Positions 24,990-32,372 of a stretch of 32,372 nucleotides of DNA are shown here, one piece after another. This stretch comes from Microcoleus sp. LEGE 07076 (GTDB taxonomy: Bacteria; Cyanobacteriota; Cyanobacteriia; Cyanobacteriales; Microcoleaceae): assembly GCF_015207455.1 (NCBI RefSeq), contig NZ_JADEWV010000059.1, forward strand, positions 1 through 32,372, in the 5' to 3' direction. A program made the position numbers and the translations under genes. Position 1 is the stretch's first letter, and every line of letters starts with the position of its first letter. The notes below the pieces were generated by a model. That model did no database searches. It saw nothing but the letters and a program-made list of their open reading frames with translations, and had not been told where the DNA came from.

Positions 24990-26267
24990 ATGGTAAATTA
25001 CTGGATAGTCGGCGCTGTAGCAATAGCTTCTGTCTGTTGGGCAGAAATCATCCGAGACTTTTATCACGTCGCGTCTCATTATGTGCCGCCTTTGCAAAAG
25101 CTGCACAATTGGCATCACCGCGTTTTCCGCCCGAATTTGACGCCCGTTAGCGAGACAATTTACAAGCAAGCGCACTGGCGTCACGATGTGCCCGAAGCTG
25201 GGGCGATGTTGGTTTTGGGCTTGTTGCTGTGGGTTTTAGCTTATTTTTGGCTGCCGGAATATCATTGGGGCGCAGCAGCCGGTTGTATTTATACTTTAGG
25301 CTTTTTGTTGAGCGCGATCGCCCGCGCGACAGGCATCAAAGGTGCAGACGAATTAACCGACATCACCCACCAACCGGGAGACTTCCAGACTCTACCGGGC
25401 AACTGGTTCGTTAATAAACCTTATCATTGGCGGCATCACTTCGACAATCAAAATGCTTACTATTGCGGTACTTTCACCTTAATAGATAAACTTATGGGCA
25501 CAGCACTTTCTCTTAAAGGCAAAACTGTAGCAGTCACCGGTGCATCGGGAACTTTAGGGCGTTTACTTCTCAAACACCTGCACAAAGCTGGTGCAAAAGT
25601 TATCGCCCTCTCCTCGGGAAATGAGCAAATTACTTTGAATTTAGAGGGCGAGATTTTGCCTGTAAAAACCGTAACTTGGCACGCGGGAGAAGAGGTGGAT
25701 TTAGCTCAATTGTTAGAAAAAATCGATATTCTCGTCATCAATCACGGGATTAATGTACAGGGAGAAAGAACCGGAGAGGCGATCGCAAATTCATACGAAA
25801 TTAACACTTTTTCTGCGTGGCGGCTGATGGAACTCTTTTTCTTAACAGTCCGAACTAACGAAAACATCGCTTGCAAAGAAGTCTGGATCAACACTTCAGA
25901 AGCAGAAGTAATTCCCGCTGTCAGTCCCCTGTACGAACTCAGCAAACGCGCCCTCGGAGATTTAGTCACCCTGCGGAGGCTGGACGCGCCCTGCATCGTT
26001 CGCAAACTGATTTTAGGGCCATTTAAAAGCAACTTAAACCCGATCGGCATTATGTCGCCAGACTGGGTAGCACAGCAAATTGTTAAACAAGCTAAAGCTG
26101 ATGTCCGCAATATCATCGTCACAATCAATCCTTTGACTTTGATTGTTTTCCCAGTTAAAGAATTCTTTGTTTCTTCGTATTTCCAACTCTTCAGCCGCAA
26201 GACAGTTGCAGAGATTAAAGCAGCGGCGACAGCGGAAAAATCCAATGTTGAAGCTAAGATTAATTGA
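24990..26267 (+). CDS. Bifunctional sterol desaturase / short-chain dehydrogenase fusion
   Basis: The 425-residue protein fuses two enzymes. Residues 1-170 are a fatty-acid-hydroxylase/sterol-desaturase part with histidine boxes HVASH (26-30), HNWHH (39-43), HWRHD (62-66) and HWRHH (146-150) and membrane helices between them; such di-iron enzymes oxidise lipids in membranes. Residues 175-425 are a short-chain dehydrogenase with the cofactor motif TGASGTLG (183-190), NHGIN (251-255), a conserved INTFSAW, a Ser-containing NTSEAEV and the catalytic YELSK (315-319). This fusion is a known cyanobacterial architecture. The two halves probably act in sequence, hydroxylating and then oxidising a lipid, but the substrate is unknown. 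Confidence 0.9.
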   Translation: MVNYWIVGAVAIASVCWAEIIRDFYHVASHYVPPLQKLHNWHHRVFRPNLTPVSETIYKQAHWRHDVPEAGAMLVLGLLLWVLAYFWLPEYHWGAAAGCIYTLGFLLSAIARATGIKGADELTDITHQPGDFQTLPGNWFVNKPYHWRHHFDNQNAYYCGTFTLIDKLMGTALSLKGKTVAVTGASGTLGRLLLKHLHKAGAKVIALSSGNEQITLNLEGEILPVKTVTWHAGEEVDLAQLLEKIDILVINHGINVQGERTGEAIANSYEINTFSAWRLMELFFLTVRTNENIACKEVWINTSEAEVIPAVSPLYELSKRALGDLVTLRRLDAPCIVRKLILGPFKSNLNPIGIMSPDWVAQQIVKQAKADVRNIIVTINPLTLIVFPVKEFFVSSYFQLFSRKTVAEIKAAATAEKSNVEAKIN

Positions 26268-26290
26268 CAAAGAAAAAACGCAGAATATCG

Positions 26291-26438
26291 GGCGGTTGGA
26301 AACCGCGACTACACAGACAAAACCCGCCTCCGCGGGTTGAAGACAAACAGGGCGGTTAAAAGTACATTACCTTCTTAAGTCCGCGGAGGCGGACATAGTT
26401 TGTATAGTCGCGGTTTCAACCGCCGAGTTTCAACCGCC
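26291..26438. repeat. Large composite palindrome of GGCGGTT and CCGCGGAGGCGG units
   Basis: The left arm begins GGCGGTTGGAAACCGCGACT (26291) and runs to CCGCCTCCGCGG. The right arm runs from CCGCGGAGGCGG (26381) through TTTGTATAGTCGCGG to GTTTCAACCGCC. The arms match over about 40 bp with a central spacer, followed by an extra GTTTCAACCGCC copy. It fills the gap between two convergent genes and may act as a shared hairpin terminator; it looks like a non-autonomous mobile palindrome. Confidence 0.8.
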
Positions 26439-26447
26439 GACTCTTAT

Positions 26448-27047
26448 CTAATTACTAACCTCAGCCATTTCAATCACACGGCCGTCATAATCCTTGACCA
26501 AAAAATTCAGCGGCTTTTCCCGGCGAATTTTATAACTAATGCCGCGAGTTTGTACCCTCATCAATAGCTGATCCAAACAATCGCGATCGAAACAAACATG
26601 ACGTTCGCGATTTTTTTCCCCTACACCAGCCCCGCTAATAATGTGCAGTTGCGTATTTTTCATTAACTGATACCACAAACCCTCGGGACTCCCCATCGTT
26701 TGAGAGCTCGTTCCCCTCCCGACATTCGGCGACAAATACAGGGGGTCGATGCCAGTGGTTCCCAAGGTTTGCTCGTAATTGTAGTAGTAATGCAGCGGCA
26801 CTTCTGCTACGGGCAGGTTTAGCATACCTTCATAGAACTCCCTGGCTTGTCCGAGATCCGATACCATCACCGTGTGTACCTTCGGAGCACTGGTGAGAAA
26901 CATCCACATCGCCCCCGCATAGGCGGCCAGCAGCATCACCATAATCCCTTGAGTCGAAAACAAGCTGTCCAGGGGCAGGTCTGGCAAAAAAGAGCTCAAG
27001 TACAAAGGCCCAAGTCCAAAAGCAATAAAACTAACTGCTAGAGTCAT
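26448..27047 (-). CDS. Membrane-anchored VOC (glyoxalase-like) protein
   Basis: The 199-residue protein has two N-terminal hydrophobic segments (VSFIAFGLGPLYLSSFL and GIMVMLLAAYAGAMWMFL), then a VOC domain from about residue 55. That domain reads KVHTVMVSDLGQAREFYEGM, the VAEVPLHYYY strand, and ERHVCFDRDCLDQLLMR to FLVKDYDGRVIEMAEV. The paired H...E and H...E positions of a VOC metal site are present (HTV, HVCF, VIEMAE). VOC proteins bind small molecules or catalyse metal-dependent isomerisation and cleavage; the specific reaction is not readable. The membrane anchor is unusual for this fold. It is divergent from the cyclotransferase gene. Confidence 0.8.
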   Translation of the reverse strand: MTLAVSFIAFGLGPLYLSSFLPDLPLDSLFSTQGIMVMLLAAYAGAMWMFLTSAPKVHTVMVSDLGQAREFYEGMLNLPVAEVPLHYYYNYEQTLGTTGIDPLYLSPNVGRGTSSQTMGSPEGLWYQLMKNTQLHIISGAGVGEKNRERHVCFDRDCLDQLLMRVQTRGISYKIRREKPLNFLVKDYDGRVIEMAEVSN

Positions 27048-27167
27048 GAATTATAAGAAAGGGTAAACAACGAAATTTATCAAGATTGTGGTCGCGATCG
27101 CCCGCGAGACTTAAACTATTAGCTTAGGCATCTATCTTAGCAAAAACTAGCGGTTAGGCTCTACCCG

Positions 27168-27581
27168 ATGAAAGTCTTTGTCTACGGCACTCTCAAACCG
27201 GGGGAGTGCAACTATCTGCGCTACTGCGAGGGAAAGGTTGTGGATGCTTGTCCGGCGATCGCCCGCGGTCAGCTTTTTGCGCTGCCGATCGGCTATCCTG
27301 CAATGGTGGCCGGAGATGGTAACGTCTGCGGTTTTCTCCTCTGTTTCGCAAATTCGGCTATTTTGGACGATTTAGACAGACTGGAAGACTATCATCCGCT
27401 GCGGGAACCGACGGAAAACGAATATCAGCGACAGGAAATCGAAATTTGCGATCGACACTTCAAACCTCTAGGCACGGCTTGGGCTTACTTCATGGTACCC
27501 GATCGCGTTCGTGCTCTAGGAGGCATCTGGCTGCCCGATGGGACGTGGGAAAATCGGTTTTTCGCCAAATCAAGTGGTTAA
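27168..27581 (+). CDS. Gamma-glutamylcyclotransferase-like protein
   Basis: The 137-residue protein opens MKVFVYGTLKPGECN, the family signature that binds the gamma-glutamyl group. The catalytic Glu is expected at residue 73 in LDRLEDYHPL. IARGQLFALP, GFLLCF and the closing AWAYFM strands complete the GGCT/AIG2-like beta-barrel. Such enzymes release 5-oxoproline from gamma-glutamyl amines or glutathione-type compounds in the cytoplasm; the actual substrate is not known here. It overlaps the convergent response-regulator gene by 4 bp at the stop codons, so no terminator fits between them. Confidence 0.9.
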   Translation: MKVFVYGTLKPGECNYLRYCEGKVVDACPAIARGQLFALPIGYPAMVAGDGNVCGFLLCFANSAILDDLDRLEDYHPLREPTENEYQRQEIEICDRHFKPLGTAWAYFMVPDRVRALGGIWLPDGTWENRFFAKSSG

Positions 27582-28315
27582 TGCCGATGAGCTGAGGAAA
27601 TTGCCATTGCCGCGGGCGAGGGCGGCTCGAACCTGTAACCGTAACCCCGAACCGTTTTAATCAACTGCGATCCTGTAGCATCAACTTCAATCATTTTCTT
27701 GCGAATCTGGCCGATATGTACGCTAACAACTTTCTCTTCTTCTGTGCTGTTGCAGTTCCAACCCCAGATTTTTTCGATTAGCTGTTGGCGACTCCAAGAT
27801 TGACCGGAATGACTTGCCAAAAAATACAAAATCTTAAATTCCAAGGCTGTTAACTTGATAATTTTGTCGTTGAGTGTTGCTTCTCGACGCGCTGAATCGA
27901 TCGCGAATCGATCGAATACAATACGTGATGGAGTAACACACCTCATCCGTCTCAACACAACTTCGATCCGCATTGCTAATTCCTGAAGACCAAATGGTTT
28001 GCAGATATAATCATCAGCACCTACAGACAGGACTTTAATTTTATCCGCTTCGTCTGTGCGGCTGCTTAGCATTACCACAAAAACATTAGTACGGCGCTGC
28101 ATTTCCTGGCAAAGATGATAGCCTGTAGTATCCGGCAAATTCCAATCTAGAACTACTAGCATTGGCTTAAATTCCTCAAACAATGCTAAAGCAGTCTCGC
28201 CATCTGCTGCCGAATCTACTTGATATTTCTGATTTAAAAAACGATGAACTAGATTGCGAATGGGTGGGTCATCATCCACCACGAGAATCTTGAGAGCAGT
28301 ATTAGTAGTCATCAC
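27578..28315 (-). CDS. OmpR/PhoB-type response regulator
   Basis: The 245-residue protein has a receiver domain (residues 8-122) with the acidic triad DDD at 14-16, phosphoacceptor Asp 57 in VVLDWNLPD, a Ser at 84-85 and Lys 106 in CKPF. A winged-helix DNA-binding domain follows (about 130-232), with LTALEFKILYFLA, WSRQQLIEKIWG, VVSVHIGQIRKK and TVRGYGYRFE. It should be phosphorylated by a histidine kinase, bind DNA as a dimer and control transcription. No kinase gene is adjacent. The rearranged anti-sigma-type ATPase lies 44 bp upstream on the same strand, most likely in one operon. An ATG one codon later is an equal start. Confidence 0.95.
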   Translation of the reverse strand: MMTTNTALKILVVDDDPPIRNLVHRFLNQKYQVDSAADGETALALFEEFKPMLVVLDWNLPDTTGYHLCQEMQRRTNVFVVMLSSRTDEADKIKVLSVGADDYICKPFGLQELAMRIEVVLRRMRCVTPSRIVFDRFAIDSARREATLNDKIIKLTALEFKILYFLASHSGQSWSRQQLIEKIWGWNCNSTEEEKVVSVHIGQIRKKMIEVDATGSQLIKTVRGYGYRFEPPSPAAMAISSAHRH

Positions 28316-28359
28316 AAAAAAATGTCTTTCTTATTACTTGAAAGTTGACAAGTACAGAT

Positions 28360-28947
28360 TTAGTCAAGCATACATCCCAGCTCGCTCCAAATAACAGGCA
28401 ATTCTTCAAGCAACTTAGCTTGGATGTCAAAAGGCTCTCCCATATCCCAAATTTTGACTTCTAGACGTTCGTTAAATACGGTTATTTCAAGGTCGATCGG
28501 AGTTTGAAAATGCAGATTTTTGTGTGCGTGGCGAACAGCATTTGTAAATCCTTCTATCGTAGCAAGTTTGCACTGCTGCAAAACTGCTTCGGGAATGGGT
28601 AGATCCTCTAACTGCTCGACCCACCATAAAACTTGTGCAACACTATTGAGGTCAGTGTTTAGTTGAAGGTAAATTATTTTAGTTGGCTGATTGTAAATTC
28701 GATGAAAATGGCGATCTTGTTCTTTTTTAAATCCAAAATTCAAGCTGTTAAAAAAAATAACTATCCCCTGCAAATAACCAGATTGATTCGTCTGCTGGGG
28801 TGGTATTGTGTCGGGCTGAAAATTTTTCACAATTAACAGACAGTTGCGATTGTCAGAAGTGCGTTTATAGCTGAGATTGTCGGCAATTTTGTTAATAAGT
28901 TTTATGCCGATTCCACGGGAGGGAATTGCCTTGATATTATTGCTCAT
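28360..28947 (-). CDS. Anti-sigma-type ATPase (RsbW-like HATPase) in circularly permuted order
   Basis: The 195-residue protein carries the parts of a cyanobacterial RsbW-type HATPase in swapped order. Residues 7-45 read IPSRGIGIKLINKIADNLSY, then RTSDNRNCLLIVKN, normally the C-terminal end with the G2 ATP-lid motif. A 45-residue linker follows. Residues 90-190 then give the usual N-terminal half: KIIYLQLNTDLNSVAQVLWW, the N box IEGFTNAVRHAH (Mg/ATP-binding Glu and Asn) and the G1 box WDMGEPFD. The chain stops just after, where G2 would normally follow. No missing half lies up- or downstream. All ATP-site motifs are present, so a working permuted domain is possible. The ATG at 28947 is chosen for its AAGGA site; another start is at 28968. 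Confidence 0.75.
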   Translation of the reverse strand: MSNNIKAIPSRGIGIKLINKIADNLSYKRTSDNRNCLLIVKNFQPDTIPPQQTNQSGYLQGIVIFFNSLNFGFKKEQDRHFHRIYNQPTKIIYLQLNTDLNSVAQVLWWVEQLEDLPIPEAVLQQCKLATIEGFTNAVRHAHKNLHFQTPIDLEITVFNERLEVKIWDMGEPFDIQAKLLEELPVIWSELGCMLD

Positions 28948-29097
28948 GTTGCTATCCTTTTTCATCATTTAATAGGTGATTTCTAGAGACACAAGAGAGT
29001 GGCATTTTGAAGGATTAATTTTGGATGATTTATGCCTGACTTTTCTCCTATGCCGTGCAGTTGTTGTCAGGATCATTTTCTCTTGGTTGCTGGGATC

Positions 29098-29127
29098 TTG
29101 ACAAACTCAGTTTGCGATCGCTAAACT
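29098..29127 (+). promoter_or_regulatory. Candidate promoter of the NACHT gene
   Basis: TTGACA (29098-29103, perfect -35) and TAAACT (29122-29127) are 18 bp apart. A HIP1 site (GCGATCGC, 29114-29121) fills the end of the spacer. Transcription would start about 35 bp before the chosen ATG. Confidence 0.45.
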
Positions 29128-29169
29128 GATCTAAAATTGAGATTGACAAATAAAAAAGTAAATTATCTA

Positions 29170-31608
29170 ATGACGACCCTCAAAGCCTCTGACGAGGGAT
29201 TAGTAAAAATTAGGCAAGCTAGAAGAGAAAGGGGATCGACGATAGAAGACCCCAGATGGCTAGTAGAAGCTAGTCAAACATTAGAGCCCGATCGCGCTTG
29301 GACAGAGGCAGGGCCCTATGCCGATGGCCTATCGCTGCCAACTTGGAGGCGTTTTTTAGCAGGAAGAGAACCAATTAAAGCCCATGCTTTCAAGGCTTTC
29401 TGCACGGTTTTGCAGTTGGATTGGGAAGAAATTGTCGATCGTCCTCCTTTAGTCTCCCCTTACCAAGGGGGGGTTGGGGGGGTTAGAAATTTTTGCCAAC
29501 AGCCTATTGATGCGGTAGTGGAAGAGATCCGGCAAAAATGCCACAGCAAAATCCAACAGCTTTACAGCAAAATGCAACTGTTGGATATTGCACAGCCCGT
29601 TGATGTCAGCAACCTCTACGTTGAAGTCAACATTTTGGAGGAAATTACCAGTTGGCAGCCGGGAGAAATTAGCGATTTATTGAGAGACTTCAACCCAGAT
29701 GCGGATAACTTTAATCGCTTGGGATTGGGTAAAGTACGCCAGAAACGAGTCCCTGGATTGGATGCGGTGAAATCTCACTCTAAACTGATGGTACTCGGCA
29801 AACCTGGTTCCGGTAAAACTACTTTTTTGAAACACATCGCCATTCAGTGCGATCGGGCAAAATTTGAATCAAACAAAATACCGATTTTTATCCCTCTCAA
29901 AACCTTTGCTGAAATCGCTAATCTTGACTTATTAGAATATATCAGCGACGAATTTGCCAGTTGCGGAGTAGAAGGGCGATCGCAAACTGAATTCGCACTC
30001 AGTCAAGGCAGAGGTTTGATTTTATTAGACGGCTTAGATGAAGTGCCAGAATCAGATAGCGATGCAGTCGTCAGACAGATTCGTCATTTTGCCGGAAAGT
30101 ATTACAACAATCAGTTTATTATTACCTGTAGAATTGCCGCTGCTAAGTACAGATTTCACGACGCAGCCTTTACCTGTGTTGAGGTAGCCGATTTTAATAA
30201 TAAGCAAATCGCTGCCTTTGCTGGCAATTGGTTTGTGGCTTTTTCCCAGAATATGGAGGCAGGGAAAGCTTTAGCATCTCAATTTATAGAGCAGCTAAAA
30301 ATGAATAAAAATCAGCAAATCCGAGAACTGGCAGTAACGCCTATCTTGTTAAATTTGACTTGTTTAGTATTCCAAGCAAAAGCGGATTTTCCATCCAACA
30401 GAGCCAAGTTGTATGAGGAAGGAATGGAAATAATGCTCATAAAATGGGATGAAACCAGAGGCATTAAACGGGATGAAGTTTATCGCGATTTGAATTTGTG
30501 CCGCAAGAAACATTTACTTGCTTTTGTAGCAGTTATTACTTTTGAACGGGGCGATTATTTTTTTGAAAAAAACACAGTTCAGCAATTGATTGCCGAATAT
30601 CTAGCTAATTTGCCCGATGCCACAACTAACCCCGTTCAGTTGGAGATGGGCAGTGAGGTTGTGCTGAAGGCGATCGAAGCACAACATGGCTTATTAGTGG
30701 AAAGGGCAAGAGGGATTTATTCATTTTCTCATCTAACATTTCAAGAGTATTTTACTGCTACAGAAATAGTTAACAATTCTGCTCCACAAGCTTTGGAAAA
30801 ACTGGTCAGCCACCTGACCGAGAAGCGTTGGCGAGAAGTCTTGTTGTTAGCAGTTGGGATGTTGCAAAAAGCTGATGACTTGTTGCTGTCAATTAAGCAG
30901 CAAGTTGATGGACTGGTCGCTGACAATGAGCAGTTGCAGCAGTTCCTACTGTGGATCAACAAAAAATCCCTTTCTGTTGATTGTGCCTACAAACCTGCGG
31001 CAGTTAGAGCATTTTACTTTACCCTTGAATATCCCCTCCTTGACTGTGGCTTTGCCCTTTCTCTTGACCCTTGTCTAAAAAAAGTTGTGGGACAAGCTCT
31101 GGAACAGGTTCTTAACCTTGCACTTGAAGGTGCTCTTGACCTTGCCCTGAATACCGTCCTTAAGGATGCGCTTGAGCCTACTCTTGGTTACATCAGGCTT
31201 ACCCTTGAACGTACCCTCGTCCCTAACCTTGACCTTGTTCTTGACTGCGACCTTGTACCTGCCCTTAAGCCTGAACAAAGGCAAGGGATACAAGAACTTC
31301 TGGAACAACTGCCCGATCCAAAAAGTGACAAAGATATCTTTGCAAAATGGTGGCAAGATAACGGTCAGGCTTGGGATAAGCGATTAAGACAAATGATGAT
31401 TTTGTATCGCGATCTGGGTCGCGTTTGGCAATTTAGCGAACAACAGAAGTCATTGCTGAAGAATTATTACGATGCTAATAAATTGCTGGTAAAGTGCCTT
31501 AATAGCGGTTGTAATGTATCTCCTGCTGTGCGGCAGGAAATTGAGGAGACCTTGCTGTTGCCGATCGCCCATATCCAAAAAACCGGTGACAAGTGCGGTC
31601 GCGTTTAA
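29170..31608 (+). CDS. NACHT-domain STAND NTPase, NLR-like
   Basis: The 812-residue protein starts with a helical, HTH-like region (residues 1-90: GLVKIRQARRERG, LPTWRRFLAGREPIKA, LQLDWEEIVD). The NACHT NTPase follows with Walker A GKPGSGKT (210-217), Walker B LILLDGLDE (283-291), the sensor-like FIITCR and FSHLTFQEYF near 530. A Leu-rich repetitive stretch comes next (about 630-700, units like LALEGALDLAL), then a C-terminal helical domain (WQFSEQQKSLLKNYYDANK, SPAVRQEIEETLLLP) like that of bacterial NACHT conflict-system proteins. Such NLR relatives are known anti-phage sensors. Residues 92-106 derive from an inserted repeat. The ATG at 29170 is preferred over an upstream TTG. No separate effector gene is seen next to it. 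Confidence 0.88.
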   Translation: MTTLKASDEGLVKIRQARRERGSTIEDPRWLVEASQTLEPDRAWTEAGPYADGLSLPTWRRFLAGREPIKAHAFKAFCTVLQLDWEEIVDRPPLVSPYQGGVGGVRNFCQQPIDAVVEEIRQKCHSKIQQLYSKMQLLDIAQPVDVSNLYVEVNILEEITSWQPGEISDLLRDFNPDADNFNRLGLGKVRQKRVPGLDAVKSHSKLMVLGKPGSGKTTFLKHIAIQCDRAKFESNKIPIFIPLKTFAEIANLDLLEYISDEFASCGVEGRSQTEFALSQGRGLILLDGLDEVPESDSDAVVRQIRHFAGKYYNNQFIITCRIAAAKYRFHDAAFTCVEVADFNNKQIAAFAGNWFVAFSQNMEAGKALASQFIEQLKMNKNQQIRELAVTPILLNLTCLVFQAKADFPSNRAKLYEEGMEIMLIKWDETRGIKRDEVYRDLNLCRKKHLLAFVAVITFERGDYFFEKNTVQQLIAEYLANLPDATTNPVQLEMGSEVVLKAIEAQHGLLVERARGIYSFSHLTFQEYFTATEIVNNSAPQALEKLVSHLTEKRWREVLLLAVGMLQKADDLLLSIKQQVDGLVADNEQLQQFLLWINKKSLSVDCAYKPAAVRAFYFTLEYPLLDCGFALSLDPCLKKVVGQALEQVLNLALEGALDLALNTVLKDALEPTLGYIRLTLERTLVPNLDLVLDCDLVPALKPEQRQGIQELLEQLPDPKSDKDIFAKWWQDNGQAWDKRLRQMMILYRDLGRVWQFSEQQKSLLKNYYDANKLLVKCLNSGCNVSPAVRQEIEETLLLPIAHIQKTGDKCGRV

Positions 31609-31663
31609 TTGCTCACCATCGCCCTCCCCTTCGCCTTTACACGGAGAGAGCCAGTGGAAATGA

Positions 31664-31669
31664 TATAAT
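31664..31669 (+). promoter_or_regulatory. Possible -10 element of the second antitoxin gene
   Basis: TATAAT lies 27 bp before the antitoxin ATG. The best -35-like match (TTTACA near 31636) is 22 bp away, which is too far, so the promoter is uncertain. Confidence 0.35.
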
Positions 31670-31696
31670 GGCTAAAAGTTATTAGAAGTAAAGCGC

Positions 31697-31978
31697 ATGA
31701 ACATTACTCTAAAACCTGACCATAATAAATTTATTGAAGCGCAAGTCAAAAGTGGCAAATATTCTTCGGTGGATGAGGTAATTGCTGCGGCGTTGGAACT
31801 ACTCGCAGACAGAAGCGATCGGCAACAGAGCGATCGTTATCAAGAATGGGTGGATGAAACTCGTCCAAAAGTAGCAGCAGGACTAGCTCAACTTGAAGGC
31901 GGCGAAGGAATTGATGGGGAGATAGTTATAGCTAGATTGCGGGAAAAATTTCGCAAAATGCGGGAAAATCAACAATGA
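31697..31978 (+). CDS. ParD-like antitoxin (second module)
   Basis: The 93-residue protein opens MNITLKPDHNKFIEAQVKSG with KYSSVDEVIAAALELL, the same ribbon-helix-helix type as the antitoxin at 7767. Its C-terminal toxin-binding part (GIDGEIVIARLREKFRKMRE) also matches the GELVFARIQEKI end of the other. It should bind its own promoter as a dimer. Its stop overlaps the start of the toxin frame as ATGA. Because that toxin carries a stop codon, this antitoxin may be an orphan that survives as a DNA-binding protein or can protect against related toxins. Confidence 0.9.
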   Translation: MNITLKPDHNKFIEAQVKSGKYSSVDEVIAAALELLADRSDRQQSDRYQEWVDETRPKVAAGLAQLEGGEGIDGEIVIARLREKFRKMRENQQ

Positions 31979-32277
31979 GCCGCTACATTATTTCCCCTGA
32001 AGCCAGTCGCGATCTCAATGAAATTACCGATTACTTTGCAACTAAAAATATAGATGCAGGTGAACAATTTGTTGAAGACTTTGATAAAAAGTGTCGTAAT
32101 TTAGTTAAGTTCCCCAATATAGGGCTCAGTTACGAGTAACTAGCTCCTTCTGTGCGGGGAATTCCTATCAGAGGTTACATAATTCTTTATCGGGCGCTGG
32201 ACAACTTAATTGAAATTGTTCGGATCGTGAGGGGAGAACGGGATTTACCTTCTCTATTTTCTGATGATCGGGAGTGA
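31975..32277 (+). pseudogene. RelE/ParE toxin with an internal stop codon
   Basis: The frame starts at ATG 31975 and reads MSRYIISPEASRDLNEITDY, then FVEDFDKKCRNLVKFPNIGLSYE, and meets TAA at 32137-32139 (codon 55). It continues without a frame change as LAPSVRGIPIRGYIILYR and IEIVRIVRGERDLPSLF to TGA at 32275-32277, 100 sense-equivalent codons plus stop. This matches the length and layout of the intact toxin at 8018, whose FPNMGKRYERLSPNLRGFIV aligns across the stop. A CAA-to-TAA or GAA-to-TAA change explains it. The stop removes the strands and Arg residues needed for toxicity, so the module is inactivated. Confidence 0.85.
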
Positions 32278-32340
32278 AATTGCTGCTAGGTTGCCTCAAT
32301 ATCCGTTGTAACTGAGATATTGCACCATTTTCAATAAGCT

Positions 32341-32356
32341 GTAGGGGCGGGTTCAC
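32341..32356. repeat. Partial GGGGCGGGTT dispersed repeat
   Basis: GTAGGGGCGGGTTCAC near the window end matches the right arm (reverse complement) of the inverted repeat at 9492-9548. The rest of the element would lie outside the window. Confidence 0.6.
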
Positions 32357-32372
32357 TCTTGAGCCTTAAAGC

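Overview
The window looks like chromosomal DNA from a filamentous cyanobacterium, probably an Oscillatoriales genome of the Microcoleus/Oscillatoria type. Three things point there. The palindrome GCGATCGC (HIP1) recurs throughout, in and between genes. Several genes belong to mainly cyanobacterial families (DUF3134, PAP/fibrillin, a DUF4327-like protein, the sterol desaturase-SDR fusion, the zinc-ribbon PP2C and the FHA kinase). The gaps are full of short palindromic and heptameric repeats. The genus is inferred, not proven. I saw no rRNA, tRNA, CRISPR array, transposase or prophage gene.

Layout. 1-2500 (minus strand): the start of a GT2 glycosyltransferase cut by the window edge, a broken L,D-transpeptidase, mraY and a DUF3134 gene. 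2880-6050 (plus): a GT4 glycosyltransferase with an extra C-terminal domain, a heptamer-repeat gap, a PAP/fibrillin protein and a retropepsin-like protease. 6080-9330: small accessory genes, namely an HTH protein, a nonsense-mutated small gene, a Uma2 nuclease, a ParD/ParE-type toxin-antitoxin pair, and a PD-(D/E)XK nuclease with an iron-staple cysteine pattern directly upstream of recJ. 9570-16500: recJ, then a zinc-ribbon PP2C phosphatase followed by an FHA/zinc-ribbon Ser/Thr kinase. 16600-21900: a DUF4327-like gene, pyrB, a secreted SH3 protein and a secreted GH10-like hydrolase. 21976-27600: a Uma2 pseudogene, a NodB-type deacetylase, a restriction-subunit-like nuclease, the desaturase-SDR fusion, a membrane VOC protein and a gamma-glutamylcyclotransferase. 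27578-32277: a response regulator and a rearranged anti-sigma-type ATPase, divergent from a NACHT NTPase, then a second ParD/ParE module with a broken toxin.

The most unusual object is the minus-strand gene at 28360-28947. It carries the motifs of an anti-sigma-factor-type ATPase (RsbW-like) in circularly permuted order: the normally C-terminal G2-box half comes first and the N-box/G1 half second. It lies 44 bp upstream of an OmpR-type regulator and back to back with a NACHT protein, so these three genes are a candidate signalling or defence unit.

Four genes are visibly broken: the L,D-transpeptidase (one frameshift, two stops), the small gene at 6490 (one TGA), Uma2 at 21976 (two frameshifts plus a 34-bp element insertion) and the ParE-type toxin at 31975 (one TAA). 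Dispersed repeats have also entered reading frames without breaking them (recJ and the NACHT gene). The region shows active repeat spread and gene decay around a core of housekeeping genes (mraY, recJ, pyrB).
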